From positions 310,001 to 374,000 of the forward strand of contig NZ_LN868538.1 in the NCBI RefSeq assembly GCF_001261775.1: a stretch of DNA of 64,000 bases, read 5' to 3'. Position numbers and translations under genes: made by a program. This DNA comes from Anaeromassilibacillus senegalensis (GTDB taxonomy: Bacteria > Bacillota > Clostridia > Oscillospirales > Acutalibacteraceae). This document shows positions 6,996 to 16,110 of this stretch, piece by piece (positions within the stretch are counted from its first letter, which is position 1; every line of letters begins with the position of its first letter). The notes beneath the pieces were generated by a model, which was not told where the DNA came from, searched no databases, and saw nothing but the letters and a program-made list of their open reading frames with translations.

Positions 6996-7412
6996 TTATT
7001 TCAACTTGTTGTACGTTTCCGCATCCACCGGCTCCAGCCATTCCGTCTTCGCCTCCTGACCCGGAACCTCTACTGCAATGTGAGAAAACCAACTGCCCGG
7101 CGCTGCGCCGTGCCAGTGTTTTTCGTCCCCGATCTGTACCACTTCTCCCGGATGCAATTCCCGCGCAGGTTTTCCCCATTCCTGATAATAGCCCCGGCCA
7201 CCGGTACACAGCAGAATCTGCCCGCCGTTTATATGTCTGTGCCAATGGTTGCGGCATCCCGGTTCAAAAACAACATTGCCGATGCTGACTCCTGATGTCG
7301 TCAACATCTGTAAATAGCTGACCCCGTCAAAAAACGCTCCAAACGGATTTACCTCACCAATAGGAAACACCGAAGCCGGTCCCAATTCCTTTTTCATGTT
7401 TTCCATATTCAT
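6996..7412 (-). CDS. Cupin-domain protein
   Basis: This 138-residue single-domain cupin has the first metal motif at NHWHRHINGGQILLCTGG (about residues 62-80) and the second at HWHGAAPGS near residue 103. It resembles small cupins found beside carboxymuconolactone-decarboxylase-like genes, often quinone- or aldehyde-stress linked. The ATG at 7412 is chosen because GGAGGG lies 6 bases upstream; the longer frame from 7475 overlaps the promoter. It is divergent from a MerR regulator and has a MerR-type promoter with a palindrome shared with a flavodoxin gene at 55 kb. The substrate is unknown. Confidence 0.82.
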   Translation of the reverse strand: MNMENMKKELGPASVFPIGEVNPFGAFFDGVSYLQMLTTSGVSIGNVVFEPGCRNHWHRHINGGQILLCTGGRGYYQEWGKPARELHPGEVVQIGDEKHWHGAAPGSWFSHIAVEVPGQEAKTEWLEPVDAETYNKLK

Positions 7413-7444
7413 TTTTATCCCTCCATATGTCTTTTCTTTATCAA

Positions 7445-7475
7445 AGCATACACCTTGGAGTGCACACCATGTCAA
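7445..7475 (-). promoter_or_regulatory. MerR-type promoter of the cupin gene
   Basis: Minus strand TTGACA (7470-7475), 19-bp spacer, TATGCT (7445-7450). The spacer contains CACTCCAAGG, the right half of the palindrome seen at 7510 and 55575. Confidence 0.75.
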
Positions 7476-7503
7476 GAAAAAATAAAAATTTATCTGTATC
7501 CCC

Positions 7504-7534
7504 TTGACTTGAAGCTCACTCCAAGTGGTATGAT
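7504..7534 (+). promoter_or_regulatory. MerR-type promoter and operator of the 7627 regulator
   Basis: TTGACT (7504-7509), 19-bp spacer, TATGAT (7529-7534), with dyad ACTTGAAGC..ACTCCAAGT filling the spacer. Indicates autoregulation. A small hairpin (GGCAAGAC/GTCCTGCC) follows in the leader. Confidence 0.75.
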
Positions 7535-7626
7535 CTTTTTAACGGCTAATGCACTGTTAAACAAGCAGGCAAGACTTTCGTCCTGCCCCCTTACTCTTTA
7601 AAAAATTGGCAACAGGAGGTTTTCCC

Positions 7627-8013
7627 ATGACGATTACCGAAGTGAGCAAACGATTTGACCTCTCCGCAGATACGCTGCGCTACTATGAACGCATCGGACT
7701 GATTCCCCCGGTACACCGCAACAAAAGCGGCGTCCGGACCTATGAGGAGGAAGACTGCCGTTGGGTTGAGTTTATCAAATGTATGCGGAACGCCGGCATG
7801 CCAATTGAAGCTCTGATCGAGTATGTCTCTTTGTTCCAGCAGGGCAGTGAAACCGTTCCCGCCCGGAAGGAACTTTTAATTGAACAGCGGCGGCTGTTGG
7901 CAGAACGCATTGCAGAAATGCAAACTGTACTGGCCCGGTTGGACAAGAAAATTGACGGTTACGAGGACCATATGCTCAAGGCTGAGGAACAGCTGAAAAA
8001 GGCCGATTCCTGA
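7627..8013 (+). CDS. MerR-family regulator, short (NmlR/AdhR-like)
   Basis: This 128-residue MerR protein has the winged helix at residues 2-70 (TITEVSKRFDLSADTLRYYE, GVRTYEEEDCRWVEFIKCM) and a coiled coil to the end, with no separate ligand domain. Short members such as NmlR and AdhR sense aldehydes or other electrophiles, often through a Cys; Cys38 and Cys46 approximately are candidates here. The ATG at 7627 has AGGAGG 7 bases upstream, so the TTG at 7606 is rejected. It sits divergent from the cupin gene. Three 19-bp-spacer promoters in the window carry its likely operator. Confidence 0.85.
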   Translation: MTITEVSKRFDLSADTLRYYERIGLIPPVHRNKSGVRTYEEEDCRWVEFIKCMRNAGMPIEALIEYVSLFQQGSETVPARKELLIEQRRLLAERIAEMQTVLARLDKKIDGYEDHMLKAEEQLKKADS

Positions 8014-8052
8014 ACGCTGTCTCTGTACGGAAACACAGGCATTAGATAAAAC

Positions 8053-8093
8053 ATAAGGCCGCGGCGCATTCTAAAAGTGCGCCGCGGCCTTAT
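8053..8093. terminator. Bidirectional terminator between merR and the GNAT gene
   Basis: Long perfect stem AAGGCCGCGGCGCA/TGCGCCGCGGCCTT (one mismatch near the loop), flanked by AT-rich runs on both sides; serves the converging genes. Confidence 0.75.
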
Positions 8094-8127
8094 CATGTAT
8101 TGTTCCTTTAAAACCTCTCCGGACCGG

Positions 8128-8604
8128 TCAAACCCGCAGAAACAGGTACAGCCTGTTTTCCTCATCATATTGAAAACCCGCGGAACGCAATGTGTTACAG
8201 GAAGCCCGGTTCTCTGCCTCAGGCTGCACAATTACACGCTGTGCGTCAGGCTCCTGAAAAATCGCTGTCAGCAAAGCTTTTACCAGGCTGGTCCCCAGGC
8301 TCTTTTTTAAGTACGCCCGTTCGCCAATGAGATAATCCATGCTATAGGTGCCGGCTGTTTCTATTGCTCCGTGCCAATCCTCGCCGCTCTTTTCATACGC
8401 ATAGTACTGGCCGAATCCAATGTCCACGCCTTCGTATACGGCAATAAAGTGATGAATGAAACGGAACGCACCGTCACGCTGCCGCACCTCATCCATCCAC
8501 GCCGAAGGCTGCTCATACCATTGCGCCACATAATCCTGATGCAGCCACTGTTCAAATGGAAGGATATCCGTATCTTTGAATACTCTCAACTGAATCTGCT
8601 CCAT
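8128..8604 (-). CDS. GNAT-family N-acetyltransferase
   Basis: This 158-residue acetyl-CoA-dependent acetyltransferase fold has the opening LRVFKDTDILPFEQWLH. The middle YSMDYLIGERAYLKKSLGTSLV contains the acetyl-CoA loop in a weakened form (LGTSLV), and the end NTLRSAGFQYDEENRLYLF is typical of the last strand. The layout resembles aminoglycoside 6'-acetyltransferase/RimJ relatives, but the substrate cannot be assigned. The ATG at 8604 has GAGG 5 bases upstream; a GTG two codons earlier is possible. Confidence 0.75.
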   Translation of the reverse strand: MEQIQLRVFKDTDILPFEQWLHQDYVAQWYEQPSAWMDEVRQRDGAFRFIHHFIAVYEGVDIGFGQYYAYEKSGEDWHGAIETAGTYSMDYLIGERAYLKKSLGTSLVKALLTAIFQEPDAQRVIVQPEAENRASCNTLRSAGFQYDEENRLYLFLRV

Positions 8605-8648
8605 ACACACCTCATACTTTTATATCAGTGAGTCCCGTTTTAATAACT

Positions 8649-10463
8649 CTAAAAAGAGAACGTATTTTTCCCTTTCTTTTTTGCAAGGTACATCGCATGG
8701 TCTGCCGCACGGAACAAGTCTTCATACTTGGCGGAGTCTCCCGGCCATGCGGCAACGCCGATACTACAGGAAACAGGGTCGCTGCCTGCCGACAAATCGC
8801 TGAGTGCACGAATCTTTTCCAGAATGCGCTGGGCCCGATCCGCTGCTACACTTTGATCATCGGAACCAGTCATAAAGGCTACAAATTCATCGCCGCCGGC
8901 ACGCCCCAGAATATCGCTTTCCTCGCGGAATACCGAGCACAGCACCGTCCCAATCTGCGCAAGCAGCCGGTCGCCCTCCGCATGGCCGCGGCGGTCATTC
9001 ACCTGTTTGAAATTGTCAATATCGATCATATAGAGAAAGCCCTTGGAGCACTCCTTTTGCAGATACAGGCGAATCTGATTTTCCACCGTTGCCTTATTAT
9101 AAAGCCCGGTCAGCGAATCCCGTTCCGATTTTTCAAGCAAAATACGCTCCCGCTCTTTCTGACTGCTGATATCCACCAGCTTTCCCATCGCCAGATAGGG
9201 CTTTTTCTTTTTGTCATAGAAGGTCTGATATTGACAGAGGCACCAAAAATATGTCCCGTCCAATCCCATCATACGAAATTCCTGGCTGCAAATTTCGCCC
9301 TCAGGCAACGGGTTTTCCATCTGCCATGCTACGAGCTTTCGGTCGTCCGGATGCAACATCTGTCCAGAGGCCTCCTTCCAACCGCAAATTCGGGAACTGG
9401 ACAGCGGCAGCAGCTTTTGTGCATTGGAGGTAAACTCCAAAATCTGATCCTTATAGAAATATTGAAACAGCACCGTATCGGAGAATTTTGCCAGAACCGC
9501 GTATCGCTCATGTTCCAACCGCAGTTTCTTCCTCTGCCGCTGAACTGTCCAGAAAAACGCCAACCCCGCAGCCGCAGTCAACAGGATTAAAAACACGCCC
9601 ATTTCTACGGTATACCGCATAATGACTTCTGAATGATGCGAAACATTTTCAGCGCTTGTCAAGTTTACGATATGCCAATCATTGTATCCCAATGAAACAG
9701 TTGAAACATAAATATAATTTTTATCTGCCAATCTGAATTTACAGGTCGCATTCTGATTTTGCTTCAGCATCGCACGAATGGAGTCCAGATCCTTCTGCTC
9801 TGCCAAATAGGACTTCATTGCTGAGTACAGATTGCTTGGAAGCGGCTCCGATATCTCCACAAAATCGCCGTTCCCTTTTACCAGGTAGCTATGTACCGGT
9901 TCCCTGAAATAACTGGTTTGCAGCGTCTGAACCAGCTTCTCCGCCTGCACCAGGCTCCTTAAAACGCCTACTACTTCTCCATTTTCATACACCGGAACCG
10001 CGATGCTGAAATAGTACTTTTCCCCCATGCGCTCGGAAAACCGTACGTTTGAAACCACAGCCTTTCCATGGGACAGAAGATCATACGTCTGCCAGTCCTC
10101 CGGACGGACGCCCGAGTCGTTCAAACCACTGAACAACTCGCTCAAGGACGCATACGTTACCTGATAGCGTGCCTGTTTTTCCCCAATAGCATGTAGATAA
10201 TTTGCCAGCCACGTGCCTTCCGGATCAATCTCCGCGGAATCCACCATGACGGCGATCGCTTCCAGCGTACCTTTGATATCCACTATCATTCCCTGAACTT
10301 CCGTTCTTTGCCCCTCTGCGTATGCTGTCAGATTTTCTCCAATCAACTGATCAAACTCCTCGTCCAGCTGTGTACGGTACTGGGCGAAAGAAATCAGAAT
10401 CAACATGGAAATGAGTACAAAACACAAAAGAAGGAAGACAATGACCCGTTTACTCCACTTCAT
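8649..10463 (-). CDS. Membrane diguanylate cyclase with Cache-like sensor, PAS and GGDEF
   Basis: This 604-residue protein makes cyclic di-GMP in response to an external signal. Order: transmembrane helix (about 5-25), periplasmic-type Cache-like sensor to about 285, a second helix (FLILLTAAAGLAFFWTV), a PAS-like domain (about 320-430), then GGDEF from RDSLTGLYNKAT with the active site GRAGGDEF. The sequence before it is EESDILGRA; the usual inhibitory-site RxxD has Glu in place of Arg, so product inhibition may be lost. ATG 10463 is chosen because AGGAA lies 5 bases upstream. Confidence 0.88.
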   Translation of the reverse strand: MKWSKRVIVFLLLCFVLISMLILISFAQYRTQLDEEFDQLIGENLTAYAEGQRTEVQGMIVDIKGTLEAIAVMVDSAEIDPEGTWLANYLHAIGEKQARYQVTYASLSELFSGLNDSGVRPEDWQTYDLLSHGKAVVSNVRFSERMGEKYYFSIAVPVYENGEVVGVLRSLVQAEKLVQTLQTSYFREPVHSYLVKGNGDFVEISEPLPSNLYSAMKSYLAEQKDLDSIRAMLKQNQNATCKFRLADKNYIYVSTVSLGYNDWHIVNLTSAENVSHHSEVIMRYTVEMGVFLILLTAAAGLAFFWTVQRQRKKLRLEHERYAVLAKFSDTVLFQYFYKDQILEFTSNAQKLLPLSSSRICGWKEASGQMLHPDDRKLVAWQMENPLPEGEICSQEFRMMGLDGTYFWCLCQYQTFYDKKKKPYLAMGKLVDISSQKERERILLEKSERDSLTGLYNKATVENQIRLYLQKECSKGFLYMIDIDNFKQVNDRRGHAEGDRLLAQIGTVLCSVFREESDILGRAGGDEFVAFMTGSDDQSVAADRAQRILEKIRALSDLSAGSDPVSCSIGVAAWPGDSAKYEDLFRAADHAMYLAKKKGKNTFSF

Positions 10464-10818
10464 CTGTTCCTTCATCCTTACATTTATTAAATCTTTTTAA
10501 AATTATTATATAGGAGTAAACCTTGTAAGTGTGCGAAAAAAAGAATAAACCTTATATTTCTTGCCAGAACTCCCACTTTACAACAGGAATGTTTATATAA
10601 TTAACAATTTTTTCTAAAACACACCCCAGTACATGCCGCCCCATTCTTTCCTGACCGCAACATCTGAAAAATCGATCCGTTTTTTTCAGGCTGGCAAAAA
10701 ATCGGAAAGGGAACGCCGCCGAACTGTCGCTCAGCAGCGTTCCCTTTCCGTAAAAAGTCAATCTCTATATGATTTTCATTCAGCTCCGCCTGCAAACGAT
10801 CGAACAGGCAACAGCTGT
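10464..10818. other. Intergenic gap between GGDEF gene and ruvX
   Basis: Contains the leader of the GGDEF gene and the ruvX-side terminator at 10696-10750. Short frames on the minus strand here lack ribosome sites and run through the terminator, so no gene is called. Confidence 0.5.
10696..10750 (-). terminator. Terminator of the pyr-ruvX operon
   Basis: Minus strand stem CGGAAAGGGAACGC/GCGTTCCCTTTCCG (14 bp) followed by ATTTTTTG. Confidence 0.88.
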
Positions 10819-11253
10819 TTACACGTTTGCAGGATTTCCTCCGTTCCTGCGCCGCATGAGGTAATCCTCTAAAATGATGGTTGCCGCAACCGCGTCCACC
10901 ACAGCCTTTCGTTTTTTGCCGCGCGTATCGGTCTCGTTCAGATACCCGTGCGCGGTAATCGTCGTACCGCGTTCATCCTGTAACGCAACCGGCAGTTCCG
11001 TCAATGCCCGCAGCTGTTCCGCAAAAAGGCGCGCGCCCTGGGCGCTCTCCCCTTCGCTGCCGTCCATATTGCGCGGCAAGCCGACGACAATCTCTCCAAC
11101 GCCATATGCCTTTGCCTGTTCCGCGATAGTCACCGCCAGCTTTTCCCGGTTATACTCCTGAATCACACCGGCTGGAGATGCAAGGCGTTCTCCCTCGTCA
11201 CAGACAGCAAGTCCGGTACGGGCTTTTCCCAAATCAACCGCTAAAATCCTCAT
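10819..11253 (-). CDS. ruvX: RuvX/YqgF family RNase H-fold nuclease
   Basis: A 144-residue YqgF/RuvX protein, proposed in this family to process rRNA precursors or Holliday junctions. The N-terminal ILAVDLGKARTGLAVCD carries the catalytic Asp of the RNase H fold; VVGLPRNMDGSEG and QDERGTTITAHGYLNE (the conserved DER) follow, and VDAVAATIILEDYL ends the fold. The ATG at 11253 overlaps the preceding stop codon (ATGA), showing translational coupling, and GGAG sits 8 bases upstream. It is the last gene of the pyrimidine operon, followed by a strong terminator. Confidence 0.92.
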   Translation of the reverse strand: MRILAVDLGKARTGLAVCDEGERLASPAGVIQEYNREKLAVTIAEQAKAYGVGEIVVGLPRNMDGSEGESAQGARLFAEQLRALTELPVALQDERGTTITAHGYLNETDTRGKKRKAVVDAVAATIILEDYLMRRRNGGNPANV

Positions 11254-11993
11254 CTTTTCCGCTCCAAATTCTCCCGCTTCCACCAGGTCTGCCTGGCAAA
11301 GACCGAGACATCCGGCGTCAGATGGGTTGCGTCGTTTTGCAGGACCAAATGCGGAATATCTTCCCGGTCAATGTCAATGACGCTGATCGCCGTATTATCA
11401 CACCAATCCACGTCATTCAGCCGGTCCAAAGGCCACCCCTTTGCGTGACAAAGCATATTGCGAATTGCACACCCATGGGACGCGACACAGGCGGTTTTCC
11501 CACGATTCTTCTGTACAATCGAAAGAAGCGCTTCCCACACACGGTCGTATACCTGACGCATGGACTCTCCGTTTGGCGCGATAAAATCCTGTGGCGCAGT
11601 ATACCAGTTGCTGTCCTGCTCCGGCGCGACGTTCGGCAGCTCCGCCCACGGGAGTCCCTCATAGTCGCCGCCATCCAGCTCCATCAGCCGCACATCCGTG
11701 TGGATCGGCAGGTTATGATACCGATTGACCGCCTCCGCTGTTTGATAGGCACGCTTGAGCGGACTGGTATACAGCGCATCGATCCGCATATTGCGGCACC
11801 GCAGGCCCAGCAATTCCAGCTGCTGTTCCCCATTGCCAGATATTCCGCAGTCCGAACTGCCCTGAAAGACGCCCATTGTATTGCCCTCTGCCTCACAGTG
11901 GCGCACCAGCAATACGCGCGTCGCTTCCTCCGGCTTTGGCGGAATGGGCGTATGCCGCGCTGGATCGGCCATCACGTTCCTATAATCTTTCAT
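11250..11993 (-). CDS. Histidine phosphatase (phosphoglycerate-mutase-like)
   Basis: A 247-residue member of the histidine phosphatase superfamily. VLLVRHCEAEGN holds the catalytic His (RHG becomes RHC here, a tolerated variation), LMELDGGDYEGLPW the conserved Glu loop, and ACVASHGCAIRNML the second His. It likely removes phosphate from a small metabolite; its place between pyrD and ruvX may hint at nucleotide or sugar-phosphate clearance, but this is inference. The ATG at 11993 has GAGAGGA upstream and follows the pyrD stop by 19 bases. Confidence 0.85.
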   Translation of the reverse strand: MKDYRNVMADPARHTPIPPKPEEATRVLLVRHCEAEGNTMGVFQGSSDCGISGNGEQQLELLGLRCRNMRIDALYTSPLKRAYQTAEAVNRYHNLPIHTDVRLMELDGGDYEGLPWAELPNVAPEQDSNWYTAPQDFIAPNGESMRQVYDRVWEALLSIVQKNRGKTACVASHGCAIRNMLCHAKGWPLDRLNDVDWCDNTAISVIDIDREDIPHLVLQNDATHLTPDVSVFARQTWWKRENLERKR

Positions 11994-12012
11994 GCCAGGT
12001 CCTCTCTTTGTA

Positions 12013-12930
12013 TCAGTTTCCATACGGGCACACGGCGCCGGTCAGCTCCGTAACGGAGGCAATATGATTTTCATCCAAATAGCGGTTCAGCCCATCCAGA
12101 ATCTTCACCGGGGCATATGGGTCCGTAAAGAGCGCCGTGCCGATCTGCAGCGCCGACGCGCCCGCAAGAAGCATTTCTACCGCGTCCTGCCAGGTGCTGA
12201 TTCCGCCAAGTCCCACCACAGGCACCTTGACCTTCTGCGCTGCCTGCCAGACCATGCGCACCGCCACCGGGAACACCGCCGGGCCGGAAAGGCCGCCGGT
12301 GTTGTTGTGCAGAATCGGGCGGCGGGTACGGATGTCAATGCGCATGCCGGTCAGCGTATTGATCAGGGAAATTGCGTCTGCGCCGCCAGCTTCCGCCGCT
12401 TTTGCGATCTCTCCAATATCCGCTACATTCGGGGACAGCTTGACCATTAACGGCTTTTTGCAGTACTTGCGCACCGCAGAGGTGATCTCCTCCACCCCCT
12501 GACAGGAGGTTCCAAACTGCACCCCGCCCTGTTTGACGTTGGGGCAGGAGATATTCAGTTCCACCAGATCGACGCTGCTGGCGGAAAGCTTGTCTGCCAT
12601 ACGGCAGTAATCCTGCTGTGTGTTGCCTGCAATGTTGGCGATAACCACCGTCCCCTGCTGCTTCAGCCAAGGCAGGTCCTTTTCAATAAAATGATCGACG
12701 CCGGGGTTCTGCAATCCCACCGAGTTGAGCATACCGGACGGCGTTTCCGCGATGCGAGGCGGCGGATTGCCCGGACGTTCCATCAGCGTAATCCCCTTGC
12801 AGGAGATGCCTCCCAGCGTGGAGAGCGGATAAAATTCCTGATATTCCCGCCCAAATCCAAAGGTGCCGGAGGCGGCGATCAGGGGATTTGCAAAATCCAC
12901 TCCCGCAATATTTACTCGTAAATCTGCCAT
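12013..12930 (-). CDS. pyrD: Dihydroorotate dehydrogenase catalytic subunit (class 1B)
   Basis: PyrD oxidises dihydroorotate to orotate with FMN, passing electrons through PyrK to NAD+. The 305-residue TIM barrel has SGTFGFGREYQEFY, the substrate loop NSVGLQNPGVDHF, and the catalytic loop LVELNISCPNVKQGG with Cys as base, as in class 1B enzymes; GLGGISTWQDAVEMLLAGAS binds FMN phosphate. GAGGAAGGG precedes the ATG. It lies 16 bases after pyrK in the pyr operon. Confidence 0.96.
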   Translation of the reverse strand: MADLRVNIAGVDFANPLIAASGTFGFGREYQEFYPLSTLGGISCKGITLMERPGNPPPRIAETPSGMLNSVGLQNPGVDHFIEKDLPWLKQQGTVVIANIAGNTQQDYCRMADKLSASSVDLVELNISCPNVKQGGVQFGTSCQGVEEITSAVRKYCKKPLMVKLSPNVADIGEIAKAAEAGGADAISLINTLTGMRIDIRTRRPILHNNTGGLSGPAVFPVAVRMVWQAAQKVKVPVVGLGGISTWQDAVEMLLAGASALQIGTALFTDPYAPVKILDGLNRYLDENHIASVTELTGAVCPYGN

Positions 12931-12946
12931 ATTGTACCGCCCTTCC

Positions 12947-13708
12947 TCACTCTAAACAAACTTCCTGATAGGGGAACACCGGCCCATCCTTACAAACGTG
13001 GCCGTAAAACTCCTTGCCGTCCCGATGAAGCTTACAGGCACAGCCTAAGCAAGCGCCAATCCCGCAGGCCATGCGCTCTTCCAGAGAAATCTGACATTCC
13101 ACACCGCGTTCCCGCGCAACCCTGCACACCGCTTTCAGCATCGGCATGGGGCCACAGGCATAAATCACGGAGAAGTCCAGATCCTGCAAGCAATCCGTCA
13201 CCACACCGTGGTGGCCCGCCGTCCCGTCGTCCGTCGCAATGCGGACGGCACAGCCCAAAGCTGCAAAGTCATCCTGTAGAATGACTGCATCCTTACTGCG
13301 AAATCCCAGCACCGCCGTTGCATTGTGGCCATAGGCTGCCGCGACGCCCAGCAGAGGCGGCACGCCGATTCCACCGCCAACCAGCACCGCTTTGCGGGAG
13401 GGGTCTCCCAGCTGAAACCCGTTTCCGAGCGGCGCCAGGATGTCCAGATCATCACCCTCGTTCTGTTCCGCCAGAATTTGCGTGCCCTCTCCCCGGATTT
13501 GATAAACAAAGCGCAGCGTCTCTTTTTCCCGGTCAATCCCACAGATGGAAATGGGGCGGCGAAGCGTTTTGCCCGGCACATAAATATGCGCAAACTGACC
13601 GGCCTGCGCTGCCTGTGCAAACTCCGGGCTATGTACTGTCACATCAAAAATACCCTTAGCAATCTCCCGCTTGCGCAAAATCTTGCACTGCTTTACATCA
13701 TATTTCAT
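12947..13708 (-). CDS. pyrK: Dihydroorotate dehydrogenase electron-transfer subunit
   Basis: PyrK is the FAD and [2Fe-2S] subunit that lets PyrD use NAD+. The 253 residues show the FAD site RRPISICGIDRE (about 51-62), the NAD site AVLVGGGIGVPPLLG (about 108-122), and the iron-sulfur cysteines CGIGACLGCACKLH plus a distal Cys in GHVCKDGPVF. Its ATG overlaps the pyrF stop (ATGA). The PyrD partner follows directly. Confidence 0.95.
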   Translation of the reverse strand: MKYDVKQCKILRKREIAKGIFDVTVHSPEFAQAAQAGQFAHIYVPGKTLRRPISICGIDREKETLRFVYQIRGEGTQILAEQNEGDDLDILAPLGNGFQLGDPSRKAVLVGGGIGVPPLLGVAAAYGHNATAVLGFRSKDAVILQDDFAALGCAVRIATDDGTAGHHGVVTDCLQDLDFSVIYACGPMPMLKAVCRVARERGVECQISLEERMACGIGACLGCACKLHRDGKEFYGHVCKDGPVFPYQEVCLE

Positions 13709-14637
13709 AACTGAATCGATCCAATCTCTCCAATAATTTCATCGCGCATCCGCACCGCCTCCGCGGCAGCGGCTTTGGCGAAATCTGCTTCCGGCGCGTT
13801 CTGCTTCTGCCACGCGCACAGGATGGAACGGGAGGCATTGATAATCGCACCGCAGCCATTTACATCGAATGCCGGAGCGACGTCCTTTGCACCGCCTCCC
13901 TGCGCGCCGTAACCCGGCACCAGGAAGAAGGTATGCGGCAGAGCCGTGCGAAGCTCCTTGAGCTGCTCTGGGTAGGTCGCGCCGACCACCGCGCCCACAC
14001 CGGAATACCCGTGCGCGCCGGGAAGCTGTTCGCCCCAGGATTCACAAAGCGCCCCCATGGTGGCATACAGCGTCTTGCCGTCGTCAAACGTGCGGTTCTG
14101 CAGCTCTCCGGAGGATGGGTTAGAAGTTTTCACCAAAATGAAAATGCCCTTATCCTGCTCTTTGCAGATGGACAGCAGGGGATTTACACCATCGGAACCA
14201 AGATAGCCGTTTACGGTGAGTGCATCGCCGTTAAACGGGACACAGCATTCGCCCTCCACGTCCACTGTGCCGAGATGCGCCGCGGCATACGCTTCCATGG
14301 TGGTGCCGATGTCGTTGCGCTTACCATCGGTGATGACGAACATACCCTTTTCACGCGCATACGCGACGGTGTCGTGCAGCGTCTTTACCCCCTGCCAGCC
14401 GTACATTTCATAGTACGCGCACTGTGGCTTGACCGCCGGAACGATACCGCATAACGCGTCGATTAACCCTTTATTATACTCCAGAATGGCGGCGGCGGCG
14501 CCATCCAGATTCTTGCCATGCTGTGCAAACGCTTTCTCCTTGATATAGGACGGGATATACGCCAGTTTCGGGTCAAGGCCCGCTACTGTGGGGTTCTGCA
14601 TCTCTGCAATTTTCTCAATCAATCTGTCAAACGACAT
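13705..14637 (-). CDS. pyrF: Orotidine-5'-phosphate decarboxylase (long PyrF type)
   Basis: Converts OMP to UMP, the last step of de novo UMP synthesis. At 310 residues it is the longer PyrF type; the catalytic motif is MFVITDGKRNDIGTTMEAYA (Lys-Asp...Asp), near residues 88-107, and FFLVPGYGAQGGGAKDV is the phosphate loop. ATG 14637 is preferred because GGAGG lies 7 bases upstream; the ATG two codons earlier is too close. It is coupled to pyrK by a four-base overlap. Confidence 0.94.
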   Translation of the reverse strand: MSFDRLIEKIAEMQNPTVAGLDPKLAYIPSYIKEKAFAQHGKNLDGAAAAILEYNKGLIDALCGIVPAVKPQCAYYEMYGWQGVKTLHDTVAYAREKGMFVITDGKRNDIGTTMEAYAAAHLGTVDVEGECCVPFNGDALTVNGYLGSDGVNPLLSICKEQDKGIFILVKTSNPSSGELQNRTFDDGKTLYATMGALCESWGEQLPGAHGYSGVGAVVGATYPEQLKELRTALPHTFFLVPGYGAQGGGAKDVAPAFDVNGCGAIINASRSILCAWQKQNAPEADFAKAAAAEAVRMRDEIIGEIGSIQL

Positions 14638-14707
14638 TTTCATTCCTCCAAGGCGATTATTTTACGCCCACCGCTCACAAAAAACGGCGGACAGTCATGC
14701 CAGTCTA

Positions 14708-15982
14708 TCAGGTATCGCGGTACACGATTTTTCCTCTGCAAACGGTATATTTAACCTTGCCTCTCAACGTGCGGCCTTTAAAGACCGCATTACGGCTCTT
14801 TCCATGAAGCTTATCCGGATCCACGGTCCACTTCTCTTTCTCATCAAACAGGACCAAATCCGCAGACCGGCCCGCTAAAAGCGCTCCCGCCGGAATATTT
14901 AACAGCCGCGCCGGCGCCGCGCTCATCAAGCGCAGCAGGTCGCCGAGCGTCAACAGGCCCGGCTGCACCAAATAGGTAATTCCAGCCGCCAACGACGTTT
15001 CCATTCCAATACTTCCGTTCGGTGCGGAAGCAAAATTGGCCTTATCCAGCGGCGTATGCGGCGCGTGATCCGTTGCAATTGCATCGATGGTGCCGTCCTG
15101 CAACCCTTCAATAACCGCCTGCCGGTCGCGCTCCGTGCGCAGAGGGGGACTCATCCGGTAATCCGCGTCTTTTGCGCGCAGCAGCTCGTCCGTCAAGCTG
15201 AAATAGTGCGGGGCTGTCTCCGCCGTCACCCGTACGCCGCGGCGCTTTGCGTCGCGGATCATGGCAACGGACGTGCGGGAGCTGACGTGGCAAATATGAA
15301 TTGGCACGCCGTAGGCTTCCGCCAAAGCGATTTCCCTTGCGGTACCGCAATCCTCTGCCGAGGCCGGCACACCTGGAACCTCCAGCTCTTGGGAAACAAC
15401 ACCTTCGTGCATCAGGCCTCCTTTTGAAAGAAACAGGTCTTCGCAATGGGAAACCACGCACAGCCCCAGCCCGGGTGCCGCCTGCATGGCCTGCGCCATC
15501 AGACGGGAATCCACCACAGGGCGTCCGTCGTCGCTCAATGCAATTGCCCCCGCCTCTTTCAGCGCAGACAGATCGTTCAGTTGCTCGCTCCGCAGCCCCT
15601 GTGTAATCGCAGCGGCAACATAAACGCGCGCGTCCGCCTGTTCCGCCTGTTCTAAAATGTAGCGCACCGTATCCGGTGTGTCGATCGTCGGCTTTGTATT
15701 CGGCATGCAAAGCAGGCTGGTTACACCACCCGCCGCCGCCGCTTTACAGCCTGTCAGAATGTCTTCTTTTTCCGTAAATCCGGGATCCCGCAGATGAACG
15801 TGCATATCCACCAATCCAGGCGCGGCAACCAGACCGTCCGCCCAAAGCTTTTTTGCATCCGGACAGTCAATTTTTTTACCAATAGCAGTGATCTTTCCAT
15901 TCTCAATCAGGATATCGCCTGTTTCATCCCGTCCATTCACAGAATCGACAATTCGTGCCATTTGTATCAGCAGCTTTTCCAA
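14708..15982 (-). CDS. pyrC: Dihydroorotase
   Basis: Zinc amidohydrolase that closes carbamoyl-aspartate to dihydroorotate. The 424 residues match the usual length; GLVDMHVHLRDPGFTEKED carries the metal-binding HxH and substrate Arg, and DAIATDHAPHTPLDK the late metal Asp. The start is a TTG at 15982 with GGGAGG 6 bases upstream, giving a protein beginning MEKLLIQMARIVDSVN; the longer upstream frame has no ribosome site. It is first in the operon. pyrB and pyrE are not in the window. Confidence 0.93.
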   Translation of the reverse strand: MEKLLIQMARIVDSVNGRDETGDILIENGKITAIGKKIDCPDAKKLWADGLVAAPGLVDMHVHLRDPGFTEKEDILTGCKAAAAGGVTSLLCMPNTKPTIDTPDTVRYILEQAEQADARVYVAAAITQGLRSEQLNDLSALKEAGAIALSDDGRPVVDSRLMAQAMQAAPGLGLCVVSHCEDLFLSKGGLMHEGVVSQELEVPGVPASAEDCGTAREIALAEAYGVPIHICHVSSRTSVAMIRDAKRRGVRVTAETAPHYFSLTDELLRAKDADYRMSPPLRTERDRQAVIEGLQDGTIDAIATDHAPHTPLDKANFASAPNGSIGMETSLAAGITYLVQPGLLTLGDLLRLMSAAPARLLNIPAGALLAGRSADLVLFDEKEKWTVDPDKLHGKSRNAVFKGRTLRGKVKYTVCRGKIVYRDT

Positions 15983-16110
15983 AGTGCACCTCCCAAAAGC
16001 ATTTCTATTTTTGAAATGATACCGCAAAGAGGCAAGGCCTCTATCACAACCGTATTCTGTTTTTACAAGCGTCAATCGGAAGTTCTGCTTCCGGCTACGG
16101 TATTGAAGCT

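Noticed and set aside
10552..10795. Two minus-strand frames (64 and 69 aa)
   Set aside because: They overlap each other in different frames, lack ribosome sites and run through a terminator hairpin.
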